Shown in pieces: positions 10,011-22,168 of a stretch of 64,000 bases of DNA (position 1 is the stretch's first letter; every line of letters starts with the position of its first letter). The notes beneath the pieces were generated by a model that was not told where the DNA came from, did not search any database, and saw nothing but the letters and a program-made list of their open reading frames with translations. A program made the translations under genes and the position numbers. The stretch is from contig NC_046679.1 in NCBI RefSeq assembly GCF_009870125.1, positions 14,384,001 to 14,448,000 of the forward strand, in the 5' to 3' direction. This DNA comes from Drosophila pseudoobscura (lineage: Eukaryota; Arthropoda; Insecta; Diptera; Drosophilidae).

Positions 10011-11666
10011 TCAGTTGCTCATTTGCAGTCCCCCGCTACTACGGCTGCCCGACGATGAGGAGCCCGTCAGTCCGAACTGTGAGACGAGCTTATCGTAATC
10101 CTCTAGCGATGTCTCGAATTGCTCCAGCTGCCGCGACAGATCGTCCAGAGCACTGGCATCGGCTGCACTGGTGGCCACCGCTGCGGCGGCTGCTGTGGGT
10201 CCGCAGGCGGCCACAGAGCTGCTCGACGCCGGCGTTGTGGAGCTGGACGAGCTGGAGATTTCCGCCTGCAGCTCGTTGAGCCCTCGAAGGGGCGGGGCGT
10301 GATAGCATTCTCGATAGAATTTGGCCAAATCGTTGACATGCGATGTGGGCGAGGCGAAGGGAAAGTGCAGCTCCTTCAGCAGATTGTCGTCGTCTGGGGG
10401 GGGCTCGAGCGCTGGCTCCGAATGGTGGCGATAGGCGGTGGCGGGTATTAGCAGGCTCTTGATGGGTGAAAATGAGTTGGCTCCTCCATTTGTTGCCTGC
10501 TGCTTCTCGAAGCTCTTGAAGCCCGTCGAGTTGTTGTTGAGATTTTGGCTGTGGTTAAAATTGTTCGCCGTATGGTTGTTGTTGTTGTTCATGTTGTTGC
10601 TCACGACACTGGCCACATTGTCGAGGCGGTTCAGCGACTCTACGGAGCAGCCACTGCCAGTGCTTTCGTGTCGCTGTCGGCCCCGCAGCAGCCACTCAAA
10701 CGGCGGCGTCTCCGGCAGCACAAAGTCATCCTCGGTGTACTGCCGCAGCTTGCCCATGTCCGTGAAGGCGCCCGGACGCAGCGGTTTCTCTATATCAATG
10801 CATCGCCTCTCCCCAGAGCCCAGAGCTGCGTTCAGCCCACCTAATCCCAACTTCTTAGCGACGGCCGTGGCGTGGGTCTGCATCTGCTGGGTGTTTGGCG
10901 AGCTGGCATCGGTGGCTGGTCGAAAATGATCCGACTTGAGCATAATGATGTTGTTCTCCGTCTGGTGGGCCTGGGCCGTCGTCGGGGATATGGTCATCTT
11001 TGTGCGATACGCCACAGACATGACCAGAGAGCCCACAATCGTGTGCAGCTGTCCAATCTTCACATTCTTGTGTCCCTCCCCGAGCGTATGGACCTTCGGG
11101 CGATCCACATAGATGCGGTAGAAAATGCCGTACGATTCCGGGCACTGGCGGCGCGACAGCTTGTATGCGGGCGTGGTCCGGGTGAGGGAGATGAGGGACT
11201 TTAGCATTATGCCCATGCGGCTGTAGATGGCGTGGGAGGCCTTTAGCGTCTGGCTCTCGCCATTTATACCATTTATGTCCGCCTTGGAGTCGTCGCGAGC
11301 GTTGGTCGCGCCTCCATTCGCGGTGGTGCCATTAGCGGCTGGTTGCAGCAAATCCAGAGACCACACTTCTAGAACCATCTGGTCGCCCTCCGTTGTCTTC
11401 AGCGATATCTCCACACACAGTGGCAGACGCTGCAGAATGCTCTCGCTAGGCTTCAGGGCCAACGCCCGCTTCGTCTCCTCCATAACTTCGGGATGGTCCT
11501 GAACCACAATGTTGAACCAGTCATTCCCCGCCAACGGATTGCATTGCGTTTGGATCTTCTCGCCCAGACGCGACTGAACCACAACCTGGGTGGACTTCAG
11601 CGCCAGAAATTTGATGAACTTCTCCAGGTCTTTCTCCGCGGCATTCAAACGCTGTGCAGCAGACAT
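10011..11666 (-). CDS. Atg13: Autophagy-related protein 13
   Basis: The gene is a single uninterrupted reading frame of 551 residues, starting MSAAQRLNAAEKDLEKFIKF and ending GGLQMSN. Atg13 is the HORMA-domain adaptor of the Atg1/ULK1 kinase complex that starts autophagy. The first ~230 residues form the HORMA region, with LKSTQVVVQSR, WFNIVVQDHPE, VEISLKTTEGDQMVLEVWSL and the ARQ/PESYGIFYRIYVD segment being characteristic. The rest is low-complexity and predicted disordered (Asn-, Ser- and Ala-rich), with a possible LC3-interacting FEWL in a PETPPFEWLL context. The length is close to the fly protein (about 520). The start is chosen as the first ATG, directly before the conserved N-terminal helix. 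A repeat-borne Motif 1/Motif 6 promoter module lies about 400 bp upstream. The identification is confident. Confidence 0.93.
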   Translation of the reverse strand: MSAAQRLNAAEKDLEKFIKFLALKSTQVVVQSRLGEKIQTQCNPLAGNDWFNIVVQDHPEVMEETKRALALKPSESILQRLPLCVEISLKTTEGDQMVLEVWSLDLLQPAANGTTANGGATNARDDSKADINGINGESQTLKASHAIYSRMGIMLKSLISLTRTTPAYKLSRRQCPESYGIFYRIYVDRPKVHTLGEGHKNVKIGQLHTIVGSLVMSVAYRTKMTISPTTAQAHQTENNIIMLKSDHFRPATDASSPNTQQMQTHATAVAKKLGLGGLNAALGSGERRCIDIEKPLRPGAFTDMGKLRQYTEDDFVLPETPPFEWLLRGRQRHESTGSGCSVESLNRLDNVASVVSNNMNNNNNHTANNFNHSQNLNNNSTGFKSFEKQQATNGGANSFSPIKSLLIPATAYRHHSEPALEPPPDDDNLLKELHFPFASPTSHVNDLAKFYRECYHAPPLRGLNELQAEISSSSSSTTPASSSSVAACGPTAAAAAVATSAADASALDDLSRQLEQFETSLEDYDKLVSQFGLTGSSSSGSRSSGGLQMSN

Positions 11667-12062
11667 TTTTGAGTTTTTCTTTGTTTCCGTTTCGTTTTTC
11701 TTATTTTCGGGGTTTTACTGTGTGTATTTTCAGTATGTTCTCACTTGCACTCGGGTTCGGCTCGCACACTGCAACAGCGTACAAAGTTCGCCGTTGCCTC
11801 GTATTTTATTTCTTTTCTATTATTCACGCTTCCGCGTATTGTCTGCGTGTTCATGAGAATCGCGCTTGTGGAATTTTCAGTTTTTTTTTGCCGTTTTGTC
11901 GCGCACCTCGCGTTCTATGCAATGCACTGCATTATTAACACTTGCCCGAGCATTTCGCCAAAACACTATAATTGGTGCAACGCCCTTTAACAATTGTACA
12001 ATTTCTTGTTTAGACGCACAAACAACAAAGATCACTCCCACTTTTTACGGTCCGCCATTAAC

Positions 12063-12073
12063 TAGTGTGACCC
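12063..12073 (-). promoter_or_regulatory. Core-promoter Motif 1 (M1BP-type), towards Atg13
   Basis: On the minus strand this reads GGGTCACACTA, matching Motif 1 (YGGTCACACTR). The minus strand just upstream carries several GGTATATTT units (Motif 6, KTYRGTATWTTT). Motifs 1 and 6 commonly occur together in fly housekeeping promoters. The site faces Atg13, whose ATG is about 400 bp away. Confidence 0.6.
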
Positions 12074-13560
12074 AATACGCTATACGGTCCGACCCTCAGA
12101 AATATACCGAAACAATTACTTTAAAAATATACCGTAAATATACTGACGACTTAGAGTTCCATTATACATATTTCTCAATTTTGATATTCCGTTGAATAAT
12201 GCTGGCTAACTAAAGCCCTCAGCCATGCCCACATAGTTTTATTACATTGATGAATAAATGTTCTACAAGATTAGATTGCTTATGTTCCTTGCTTTTATTG
12301 TTTTATAACTAGATCAGGGTTTAAAAAAATAGTTCAACAAAAAAACAGGTGCAGTGTCGCTGGTATTTGCGGACTCATTTGTTGTCGACCAGGGTATGGC
12401 AATTTGTATACCCTATTTCGTAAATATTATATAAGGAAAGTGTTTTTCAAGCTGCCAGTTCTTGGTCTCTGTAGACAGCCGATGAGCTGCAAAATATCGT
12501 TTAAACCAGAGACTGACTCGTTTCTGCATTAATTGGAGCCTGGGATGACAAACATTTTCTCAGTTCTATAACATCCACTTCCCCCAGGGTATCTGATCAT
12601 TGAATTAGCAACATGTTTGCGTATAGAATGGGACTCATTTGTTGTGAACCGGGTATTGCCATAAATAATTCCTGTCGAATATTACAAGTAATATAGAGTT
12701 TCCAGCTTTGCCTACTTAGCTGTATCCCATCGATGATTATAATTTCTACAAAATTTTTAATTCATTTTATGTATTGTATTTGGAATAAAAAACGGTATAC
12801 AAGTTAATGTTTCCCGCAACATTGTGTATGGAATTAGTCTCATTGTTGTGAGTCGGTTATTACCGATTCATACCCGATTCAAATAAATACCGAAATATAC
12901 GGTCTCATTTTCAAAATATACAGAGGAATTATTCATATTCCATGATTTTGATCTTCCATCGAATATTACAAACTATATAGAACATTTAGCCATGCCCACA
13001 TAATTTTATACGATTGATGAATCTATGTTTTACTTAACTGGCCTTTTCTTAATACTTGCTTTTGATGGATTTCTATATACCGTTGAAAATGAAATTTAAT
13101 AGATTGAAATTGACAAAATATACCATTATATACCCATATACCACTAAAACCCCCTCTAATAAAACGTTGAACCGCGGAAAAATTATTGTTTGTAAAATTG
13201 TTCCTGTAGATTCATCCTATCCTTCCTGCTCACTTACAAATAAATACCATGATATCTTTTAGCTAAACTGCGCTAAAATTCTTTAAAATTGATAATTTTC
13301 TTGGTCGGAAGTCAAGTTCCTTGATTTTGATATTCGGTTTTATAATGCTAGCTAGCTAAGAAAATCAGCAGAGAACACATATTTTAATCCGATTGATGAA
13401 TCAATTCTATATAAGATATGTTTATTTGAATTACTTAATTTTATTGGATTGTATCTAAAATAAGGTTTAGGCTAATAAAGTCAAAGCATAAAACCTTGTC
13501 ATTGTTGCTGGTCAACAGATATCCGCTATGAGTGTGGACATATTTATACCCTACTTATAA
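12063..13560 (+). repeat. Cluster of dispersed repeat copies
   Basis: The cluster starts with TAGTGTGACC and AATATACCG units, then the core from about 12180 (TGATATTCCGTTGAATAATG, CATGCCCACATAG, TTGATGAATAA) to TATACCCTATTTCG near 12408. Further partial cores start near 12660, 12950 and 13320, and a TTTATACCCTACTT end lies near 13545. The cores are diverged from each other, so several insertions or a nested array are likely. No coding capacity is visible. The cluster fills the gap between Atg13 and the MNS1-type gene. Confidence 0.7.
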
Positions 13561-13948
13561 TGTTAAGGCAAAACATGCATTCAAGTTTACATAGAGAAAG
13601 TACAAGTATTTTAAGAAGGGGAAGAGAACTAATAGTAGATAAAAAATTTATGCGGCTCAACACATCTACATCAAGCATTTTTCTATGATTAACTAAGGAT
13701 GGAATGTTTATTATTATTATTATTATGTTGTGCGTTGTGGGTTATTTATTGTTTTGAAATCAATTATTTAATTATAAAATGTAAATAACCGATATTTATA
13801 TAATTTTTAGCCTATGAAAAATCGGTTGGGCGTGTTGTTACATCTAAAATGATATATGTATATTAATTCAATTATGCGTCTTATAAATAACACTGCCCCT
13901 GTAGGATTACAATTTGGATTTGCGCCAAAATTGTGAACCAATCGCAAT

Positions 13949-15447
13949 CTAGCAATCTCCGCTTCCCAGCCGGCGCTGCTGCTGCTCGTTTGATAGGCCG
14001 AAATACTCGTGCTCTGCCTTGGACAAGACATTTTTGGGCAGATAGGGAAGCACTGTTTTCGGCACAGCGGACAGCATACGGAGACGCTCGCTCTCCTCCA
14101 AGGCGTGCCGTTCGTCGTCTGACTTCTTTTTCAGATTAAAGTATTGAAGATGTTCGGCTGTGGCCTCCGCCCGCCTCACATGGTTGTCTTCAATCATTGA
14201 GAGGAGCATAGCACCGTGCGCCTTTCGCTTTCGGTACGCCTCCAGTTGTTCCTCTCTTTCGGTCTCCTCATTCTGATTGGGAAGTTCCTGTTTGCGGGCG
14301 GAAATTTCATCCCGCTTCATCTGCAGCTCATCCATTTTCCGTTGTTGCATTTCCATGCGGTACAAATCCATTTCCTGTTTCGTACGATCCCGCGACATTG
14401 TCTTCTCCTGTACCTCTTGGCGAAAGCGTAGGTCCGCCTTGGCCTTGTACTCGGCCTCTAGTAGATCCAATAGCTGGATGTCTCTAATTTGTTTTGCGTT
14501 CTACGAGAACAAAAAAGTAATCTGAATGTGTGAGAGAAGCTGGAGCGAAGACTTGGGGCACTTACCTCCACTTGGAAGAGTTGCTGACCAATGCGTGTAC
14601 TAATCTCCTCATGCTTGCGCATAAGCTGCACTCTATCCTCTTCGAGTTTGTTCTTTCTGTCCTCAACTTCGGACTGCGTCTGGAGCAGCTTTTTCAGTTC
14701 TTCCCTGGCCCGAGCCTTTTCCATATCTCTGTATTCCTTTTTTTCTTGCATAAACTGAAGAGTTTTCAGGCGATCCAGAGCCTTCTGACGATTCCTCTCC
14801 TCTTGCTCTACTCGGTCCTCCTCCTCGATTTGCTTCTGCCTGGCATTGTTGAGCTCACGCTGGGAAAATTTCTCTGCGGCCTCCTGCTGACGGCGCAGTC
14901 GGTTCTCTTCTATTTGGCGGGCGAGAGACTCGCGAAGCTTTCGCTGCTCCTCCTTCTGGGCCAATATTTTGTCGTCCTCTTGGGCCAACTCCATGAGCTC
15001 CAAGGCGGCTCTCTCCTGTCCCATGGCCTTGGCTCTCACTGCCAGAGCGCGCGACCGGCACTGCTCCGACATGCGCTCTGAAAGATCTTTGGCAATGGCA
15101 GCCGATCGCAGCTGCTCCTCCAGCATGCGCAATGCCTCGCTATCGTTGCGGAGCTGTTGACGCCGCTTCATCTCCACAAATTCTGCTCGCTTCATTTCCA
15201 TCAGCTCCTGCGAAATGGCCCTCTTTTCGAAGTTCTCACGGTGGATGGGATTCTCCTTGGACAGAGCGACGCTTCTCTTCAAATCATCCAGATCGGCCAT
15301 CATATTGCTTGCATAAATTCGACTGTGAAAGTCGTGAGCCTTCGGTACCTCGCCAGGAACAATAAATTTAGGTTTTCCGCATATGAAAATTGCTGGCAAC
15401 TCATCGTTGGCCGATTTCGGTTGTTGGTCACCTCTGCCGGTCGTCAT
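13949..15447 (-). CDS. MNS1-type ciliary coiled-coil protein
   Basis: There are two exons: 15447-14566 and 14500-13949, with a phase-0 intron of 65 bp (GTAAGT...CTCGTAG). The product is 477 residues from MTTGRGDQQPKS. Almost the whole chain is a charged helix rich in Glu, Arg, Lys and Gln, typical of the trichohyalin-plectin-homology (TPH) family. The C-terminal segment (SERLRMLSAVPKTVLPYLPK) and a KAMGQERAAL segment align by eye with human MNS1 (495 residues), which has EERLKLLKEHATNLLGYLPK at the same place. MNS1 is a microtubule inner protein and outer-dynein-arm docking partner in motile cilia, so in flies a role in sperm flagella or chordotonal cilia is expected (inference). CFAP53 and other TPH proteins are alternatives, but the C-terminus fits MNS1 best. 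Confidence 0.75.
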
Positions 15448-16024
15448 GGTTGACGGTAACGATAACAACAAACGCGAGAAAGAGAAACAAAAATTATAAA
15501 TACAAAATATAAGTGAAGGCGTCGAGCCAGCTGAGATCAACGATCGCTTACTTAGATTTGTGATCCGCTGTGTGGCTAACGTGCACGAAATATAAGCTAA
15601 TTCGTTTTGTTTATATTTTCAATCGCGGCAGGTCCTTGTATGCGCATCGGGCTGAATGTCAGGTTTCGATCTAGCCCCACCTTTTCATAGTCATACCCCT
15701 TGCAGAAGAATGCCGGAAATTAGCCAATTTAAGAATTCTTTAAATTCGCAATAAGCTGGCCAATGGCAGTCGTTGCGGCCTTTTTCTTCTATAGTATCCT
15801 CTCCTGAATCATGATGCACTTATGGGCTTCCGTCCTGATCATCGGGCGGCACCACCTGTCAACTCCAAACTGTCGGACTTGTTTCCCGCGGGCTTGCCCA
15901 CTTGTTACTAAATAATAAAGACACTTTTTCAAGTCATCAAATGACTAAAAGTTTAATTCGTTTCTTCCAAATACTCAAAGTTGATGAATTTATAATATTA
16001 ACGATCGATTATATGATAAGTTTC
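15448..16024. other. Intergenic gap, MNS1-type gene to DppIII 3' end
   Basis: About 580 bp separates the start of the ciliary gene from the DppIII stop. It presumably holds the promoter and 5' UTR of the former and the 3' UTR of the latter. A sequence matching the TACCCCTTGCAGAAG repeat motif occurs near 15696. Confidence 0.5.
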
Positions 16025-18587
16025 CTATTTTGAAAATGCAGTTGGAAAGTATTGTTTGTCCTGCTCAACAATTTGGTCCAACAGATCGTCAACGTCCGTG
16101 GTGGGGTAACGCTCTACCCAGGACTGAATGTAGCCCTCGTGGCTGGCCTCGTACGTCTTCAGCTCCACCTTCTTGTCCTTGACTTCAGTATTGGCTTGGA
16201 CGAGGATCATGCGTGGCTTCTTGTGGGCCAGACATATATCGCGCCACTGGGCCCAAGGATGCGAACCACTGTCGTTCACCTCTGAGTAGTGTTCGTACAT
16301 TTTCGTGGCCGCTTCGATGTCGGCCGTGGACTTGTACACCTGGAGTTTGGTGAGGAAATCACCCAGGGCCTTCTTGCCGACGGTTTCGATCTTGCTTCGG
16401 TCCACCGTGAGCAACAGATCCTTGCCCTTTTCCGTTTCTTCGACGGTTACCAGACCCTCGCCCGCCTCGAGTAGAACTTTCATAATGACAAAACGAGCAC
16501 GAGAATGGGCCTGCAGCCACTGCTTCGATTTGGGATTGTACATTTCCAGAGCCACACCCATGCCATTCCAGATGAGACTTAGCCAGTTGATGTAGATGAT
16601 GTTGTCCTGCTCGACGGCATCCTTGAAGCCGAATATCTCCAAGATGTCCCGCTGCAGGGACAGATATAAGCCCACAGCCTCCGCACGGCATTCCTCGTAT
16701 GAGGAACCGATGGCACCGAACTTCGTGTCGTATGTTTCACCCGGCAGATACCACTTGGCGATGGGTTCGCCCGTGATAAGGTTCTTTGTGGTCTCCTTGT
16801 CGAAGTTATAGGCCCCGTTCTCATCGATGCGGAACAGCTTGCCACTGCCATGGCCCAGCAGCTCGTGAAGACCCACTTGCACTTCAAAGGCCTTCACTTT
16901 GTACTCCTTCATCAACGTTTGGTCCTCCTCGGTGAGGAATGGAATGGGATCCTTGCGATTGATGTTGGCTAGCACATTGCCCAAGGATACATTCTTAAAT
17001 CCCTCATCCTGGCGGATCTCGTCATCTGTAAGGGGGGAAATGGCAACGTGGTTTATGGTGATATCGTTTTAGTAGTTGGGATGTATAAATTCCTTACAGT
17101 TTGGTATGTTGATGCCAGCTGGCACTCCGCTGCCAGCAAAGGTGAGAACATCTAGCGAGGTAAAGTCGGGCTTCAGATACGAGTCCTTCTCGTATGGCTC
17201 TGTCCAAGGCAGGTACTCCAACAGCTGCTCGGCTCGATCGACCAGCTCGGTGAACTTAGCCGAACTCTCCTTATTGACCATGGCGACAAAACCCTCGAAT
17301 TCGGCGCGACCACCTGCCGGATCCCTGTACGTCTCAATGAAACCAATGTAGGTCTCAATGACGGGTCCCTTGTCCTTGATCCACCACCTGGAACCGTCCT
17401 TATGCTCGTCCAGAGAGCCCTCCTCAAAGGATTTGATATAGTGCTCGATCATCTTGGCCTCATTCTCATTAGCCGCATACTTCTGGGCCTCCAGCAGATT
17501 CTGATTAACGCGCTGCAGCAGCTTCCGGTAGTCGCCGCGGGTGACACGGAAATTGTTGCCCTTGTACTCCTCAAGCGGTAGCGTAATGCCATCCTTAAGG
17601 GAGTCGGCTACCGATCCGAGCTTGATATCGTAGATGGTCTTGCCCTCCTCCACGATTTTGAAGGTGCGGCACATGTACGGCTCGATGCGCTTCGATGTCA
17701 GCCAGGAGTTGACTATATCCGAGTCCTCCTTGGTACAGTTGTCCGACCAGTAGGTGGTAATGCCATTCGGTGCGAATCCAAGGATTTCATTACGTGATTC
17801 CAATGCATAAATTAGACCCTTGACTTTCTCGTAGATCTTGGCCACACGCTGATTGGCCTCGTAGGCACCCGAAGCGCGTACGACTGCCTCGAACTTTTCT
17901 GGGGAAAGATTTGGCAAGATCTTGCTATCACCCATGCCCTTGTAGTTGCCGGCATTGGCGAACACGCCGCAAGCGTAGACTAGAAAGCCCTGAAATTTCG
18001 GACATAGAATATTGAGTCTCCTTTCGTTAGTCTCTCTTTGCTTTTCCTACCGTAAACTCATCCTCAGTGACGCCAGCTGTCAAGGCCTTGGCTTTCAGTT
18101 GTTCTGGCTTCTCGGCCACAAAGATGCGATGCAGCAGGGAGAATATCAATGGCGCCTCGGGACTGGATTGGATGAGAGCAATGAGTCCGCCATCCCACGA
18201 CGCCTTACTGAAGTAGTGGGCATAGAGCTTCTCCTTGTCTGTCAGATTCTCAAAGGCATTCTTGCACTCCAAATCGGCAATAGGCTGCGTATTTGGCAAC
18301 ACAAAGTGCGACGTTTTGCTTGGCATCTCAGCGGGTTGTGGAATATTTGCACTCGAACTGTAAAGATAGGAAACCACAATGACATTTATCTAGATCTGAT
18401 AATATACCTTTAAACCTGCGGAATACCTGTAGCGAATCAACTGTGTCGCGAGTCTAACAATGTTTCTGGGGTCTGCACCGGCACCTCTGTAAGGCGTAAG
18501 GCTGAGACTGCTGCCGGCACGGATACGTATGTGGCAAAGTCTGTTCAGTTGTGGACGAGACCTCTGAATTCTTTGCAGCAAGAACAT
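16025..18587 (-). CDS. DppIII: Dipeptidyl peptidase III
   Basis: Four exons (18587-18427, 18357-18051, 17989-17098, 17025-16025) give 786 residues with consistent phases. The enzyme is a zinc metallopeptidase of family M49 that removes dipeptides from the N-terminus of short peptides. The zinc motif HELLGH lies at about residues 507-512 and the second, glutamate-bearing motif EECRAE at about 564-569. [17 protein letters not shown], spanning the last intron, is diagnostic. Residues 1-64, encoded mainly by exon 1, are Arg-rich and lack acidic residues until the middle ([20 protein letters not shown]), like a mitochondrial presequence. Met65 ([12 protein letters not shown]) aligns with the start of the cytosolic enzyme and would give 722 residues. 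Two forms from alternative starts are therefore likely. Confidence 0.95.
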
Positions 18588-19136
18588 GACTTTGAATTTC
18601 AGAACTTTGCGAATTTAGAAGACTCGGTCGAGTGGAGAGCGGAATCTACGTGTTTACAGGACGCGGCATGGCCTGGTATGGCTTACTGCTGTAAAATGTA
18701 AAATGCTACTTTAATTTCGATATCAGGCCAAATGGTACAAAGAACATGAAAGCTTGATGATTGTGCACTTTTCTCTTGGGATCTTGCGGGGGTCGCCCAT
18801 ATCTGCAGATGTGGCATTCATGCAGAGACCTGATACACATGTATTATTTAACAGTATTCACGTACATCTACACCGAAAATGTCCACAAATTGAGCCCGAA
18901 AAAATATGGAGCAAATGGGGGCTCCTGCATGAAAAATGAGGATGGGATGGATTCCACGGAGTGGAGGTCACTCAATGCCGGAACTACTTGGTTAGTCAAT
19001 TGTAAAGCAGTACAGAGGCTCTCAGCCAACAAAAAAGAACAAAAACCAAACAAAATTCATAAAATTGCGTGCGTACTAACCTTGTAAATGTTTAAAAAAT
19101 TAAAATTTGAATAAAACTAAATGAAATGCCGACAAA

Positions 19137-19465
19137 CAGCGTGACCGCGGATTTATCTTTAATATACCGTCCGACCCTCAGAAATATACCAAAATATACC
19201 GTCTAATTTTAAAAATATACCGTAATACCGTACATATTCCTCGATGTTGATATTCCGTGGAATATTACCAGCTATATAGACAATTTGGTCCTGCTTATAT
19301 AATTGTATCGGAATTATGAATCAATTTTCTACTTGACTGGTTTAAAACTAACTTATCAGTACCATATTCAATTGAATATCAATGCTGGAATTTGAATACA
19401 AATAATTCGTCAGTATATTTCGAAATTTGTGACGTATGTTCGGTATATTTCCGAGGGTCACACTG
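19137..19465. repeat. 329-bp element with outward-facing Motif 1 ends
   Basis: The left end is CAGCGTGACC (19137-19146) and the right end is GGTCACACTG (19456-19465), the reverse complement of CAGTGTGACC, so the ends are inverted relative to each other. Inside each end lie AATATACC/GGTATATTT units. The middle carries the family core (TGATATTCCGTGGAATATT at about 19246, then a TATGAATCAATTTTCTACTT block). It may be a short TIR element, or two divergent Motif 1 + Motif 6 core promoters, or both. The left end faces DppIII and the right end faces the Hrd1 gene. No clear target-site duplication is seen. Confidence 0.65.
19430..19465 (+). promoter_or_regulatory. Motif 6 + Motif 1 core promoter, towards Hrd1 gene
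   Basis: TTCGGTATATTT at about 19439-19450 (Motif 6) is followed directly by GGGTCACACTG (Motif 1) ending at 19465. Orientation and spacing are those of fly housekeeping core promoters. The Hrd1 ATG is about 390 bp downstream. Confidence 0.65.
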
Positions 19466-19858
19466 TTGACAACTCTGATTCGTAGGTACGTACGTGTAAT
19501 TATCAGTTAAAAATAAAAATATAAATAAATACGCTTACTAAGGCACAACCAATCACAATTCCAGAATAGAAAAATTAGATGGCAAAGCAACCCAGTTCGT
19601 TTGGCTAATAAACCCAACTAAATTCCAGCGTCAAATAGAGAGACCTTTTTAATCGTGTCGTGCCTGTGACCGAGTCGAGTCTCTGTGACCAGCCTGAACG
19701 CAGTCAGCCCCTCGAAAGACACTGGAGGGGAGCCCAGAGCTCCATACATGTAGAATAGGAACAAAAAATCCAAACAGCAATAACCCGCGGCAGCCAAAAT
19801 TAATATCTTCCTCGAAACCATCAGCCAGCTGGCTGCCTTTGCGACCAACAGCAAGAAC

Positions 19859-22168
19859 ATGCAGCTGCTAATATCATCGGTCTGCATGGCGCTGACCAGC
19901 GCCGTAATTGGCAATGCATATTTTCAGAAGCAGCAGTTCTATCCCGCTGTCGTCTACATCACCAAATCCAATGCATCCATGGCAGTGAGTAAAGCGCCCT
20001 TATCGGCCAGTTCTCCGTTCTCAAGTCTCCATCCATTTCAGGTGATTTACATCCAGTTCTTTGTGATTGTTTTTATGTTCGGTAAACTGCTGCGCAAGGT
20101 GAGTGCTGCGATGGGGGGTTGGGAGGGGCGCAACTATCAGTCCTAATAAATTAAATTATTTATTTGCAGATATTCCTGGGAACCCTGCGTGCTGCCGAGT
20201 TCGAGCATTTGCTGGAGCGATTCTGGTATGCACTCACCGAGACCTGTTTGGCGTTCACCGTGTTCCGAGATGACTTCAATCCTCAATTTGTGGCCCTGTT
20301 TACGGTGCTACTGTTTCTCAAATCATTCCATTGGCTGGCCGAGGAGCGCGTTGACTATGTAAGTTGAATTTCTAATCGAAGAATACCTCCAAAACCCTCT
20401 AATTTCGTTTCGCTTTCAGATGGAGCGCTCCCCAGTACTCGGTTGGCTGTTTCACATACGCGTCGGCAGCCTGTTGACCATGCTTGGTATTCTCGACTAT
20501 CTGCTGCTCATACACGCCTACAATTCAACCCTGGTGCGGGGGCCCACAGTGCAGCTGGTCTTTGGCTTTGAGTACGCGATCCTCCTGACGGTCATCGCCA
20601 GCACGACCATTAAATATGTGCTGCATGCGGCGGAGATGCGCACGGACACGCCCTGGGAGAATAAGGCAGTTTTCCTGCTTTACACGGAGCTGGTGATTGG
20701 CCTCATCAAAGTTGTGCTCTATCTGCTGTTCGTGGTTATCATGGCCAAGATCTATGCCCTGCCGATGTTCGTTTTCCGGCCCATGTTCTTCACCATACGC
20801 AATTTCCGAAAGGCTCTTAACGATGTGATCATGTCCCGCCGGGCTATACGCAACATGAACACACTGTATCCGGATGCCACGCCCGAGGAGCTGCGCCTGT
20901 CCGACAACATTTGCATCATCTGTCGCGAGGACATGGTCAATCACTCCAAGAAGCTGCCCTGTGGCCACATCTTCCACACCACCTGCCTGCGCTCGTGGTT
21001 CCAGCGCCAGCAGACCTGTCCCACATGTCGTCTGAACATTTTGCGCACACCGGCCGTCAACTCTGTGGCCATGCCCCGAGCAGCCGACGATGCTGCTGGT
21101 GCTGGTGCAGCCGGGGCAAATGCTGCCGCAGGAGCTGGTGGCGCACAGCCTGCAGGAAATGATGATCCTAATGCTGTGGCAGCTGCTGCGGCTGCAGCTG
21201 CGGCCGCTGCGCTCGATCTCGATGGCAATATGGGACGAGCCAGGAGGCCAGGAGTTAACGGAGCTACAACTTTCTCGGAACTGTTCGCCGAAGCCAGTGA
21301 GTATTTGAGTTGCGCCTGCCCTCCACCTCGTTAGATTCGCTAAAAAAAACGTCTCCCTTAGATCGCTTGCCGAATGGATTGCCCAACCTTGGCATACCTC
21401 GACCGCCGATCCCACCCATGCCCATGCTATCGCCATTCATGATGCCGCCACACTTTGCCTACTTCACTCCACCACCACTGCCGCCGCCGCCCATGCCCCA
21501 GGATCTATCCAGATTCAGCGATGATGAGCTGCGCGCCATGGAGGGAGACCAGCGCAAGCATATCGAGCAGCGTCTCAAGGTAAGCTGTCTGGCTGTCTGA
21601 CTGTCTTGCTATATGCTCCATTGGAATTAACGCAATCTTGTTTTAGTTGCTGGGCAACATAAATCTAATGCTGGATTCGGTGGGGATCATGATGAACCAG
21701 TACCAGACTCTGACGGCACGCTTGCAGCTAGCTGCAGGGCCCTCAACATCCACCCCAGCTGCACCTCCAGCGACAGGTGACGCAACAGAAAGTCCTGCTC
21801 CTGCAGCTGAGACTGCTGCTTCAGCTGCCGAGACGGCTTCTCCTTCAGTGTATGACATGCCGAGTACCTCGGCGGCAGCTAGGAACCAGCAGGAAGAGGC
21901 TCGCCAGCTTAAGACTGCTGCTGGGCTGGGATCAGGAGTGGCCGTAGTCGCTGCTGGCAATGGTGCAGAGAGAGTGACTATTGAGGATTTGGGCGCAGAC
22001 GAGGATGATGTACCCTTCACGGCCACAAAGTCCCAGAGCCTAGGGAATTCCGAGGCAGAGGTCGATGACAACTCCTCTAAATTAAATGAGCTGCGAGAGC
22101 GGCGCTTGAAGTTCTTGCAGGATAACAACAAAACGGCAAACGGCAGCGAAAAGACTACATCTGAATAG
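19859..22168 (+). CDS. sip3: E3 ubiquitin ligase Hrd1/synoviolin (septin-interacting protein 3)
   Basis: Six exons (19859-19984, 20042-20098, 20170-20358, 20420-21296, 21362-21579, 21647-22168) give 662 residues. Hrd1 is the ER membrane ligase that ubiquitinates misfolded proteins during ERAD. The N-terminal ~235 residues contain several membrane segments. A RING-H2 finger at about residues 289-330 reads CIICREDMVNHSKKLPCGHI, then FHTTCLRSW and CPTCR, with all eight zinc ligands present. The cytosolic tail is Ala-, Pro- and Met-rich (PRPPIPPMPMLSPFMMPP), as in synoviolin. A poly-Ala tract from GCN repeats lies at about 21180-21215. It is slightly longer than the fly protein I recall (about 626). 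Its convergent neighbour is another ERAD component, a JKAMP-type protein. Confidence 0.95.

Noticed and set aside
15447-15540. Upstream extension of the MNS1-type frame
   Set aside because: It has no ATG upstream of 15447 in frame, and the extra peptide is hydrophobic and unlike the family.
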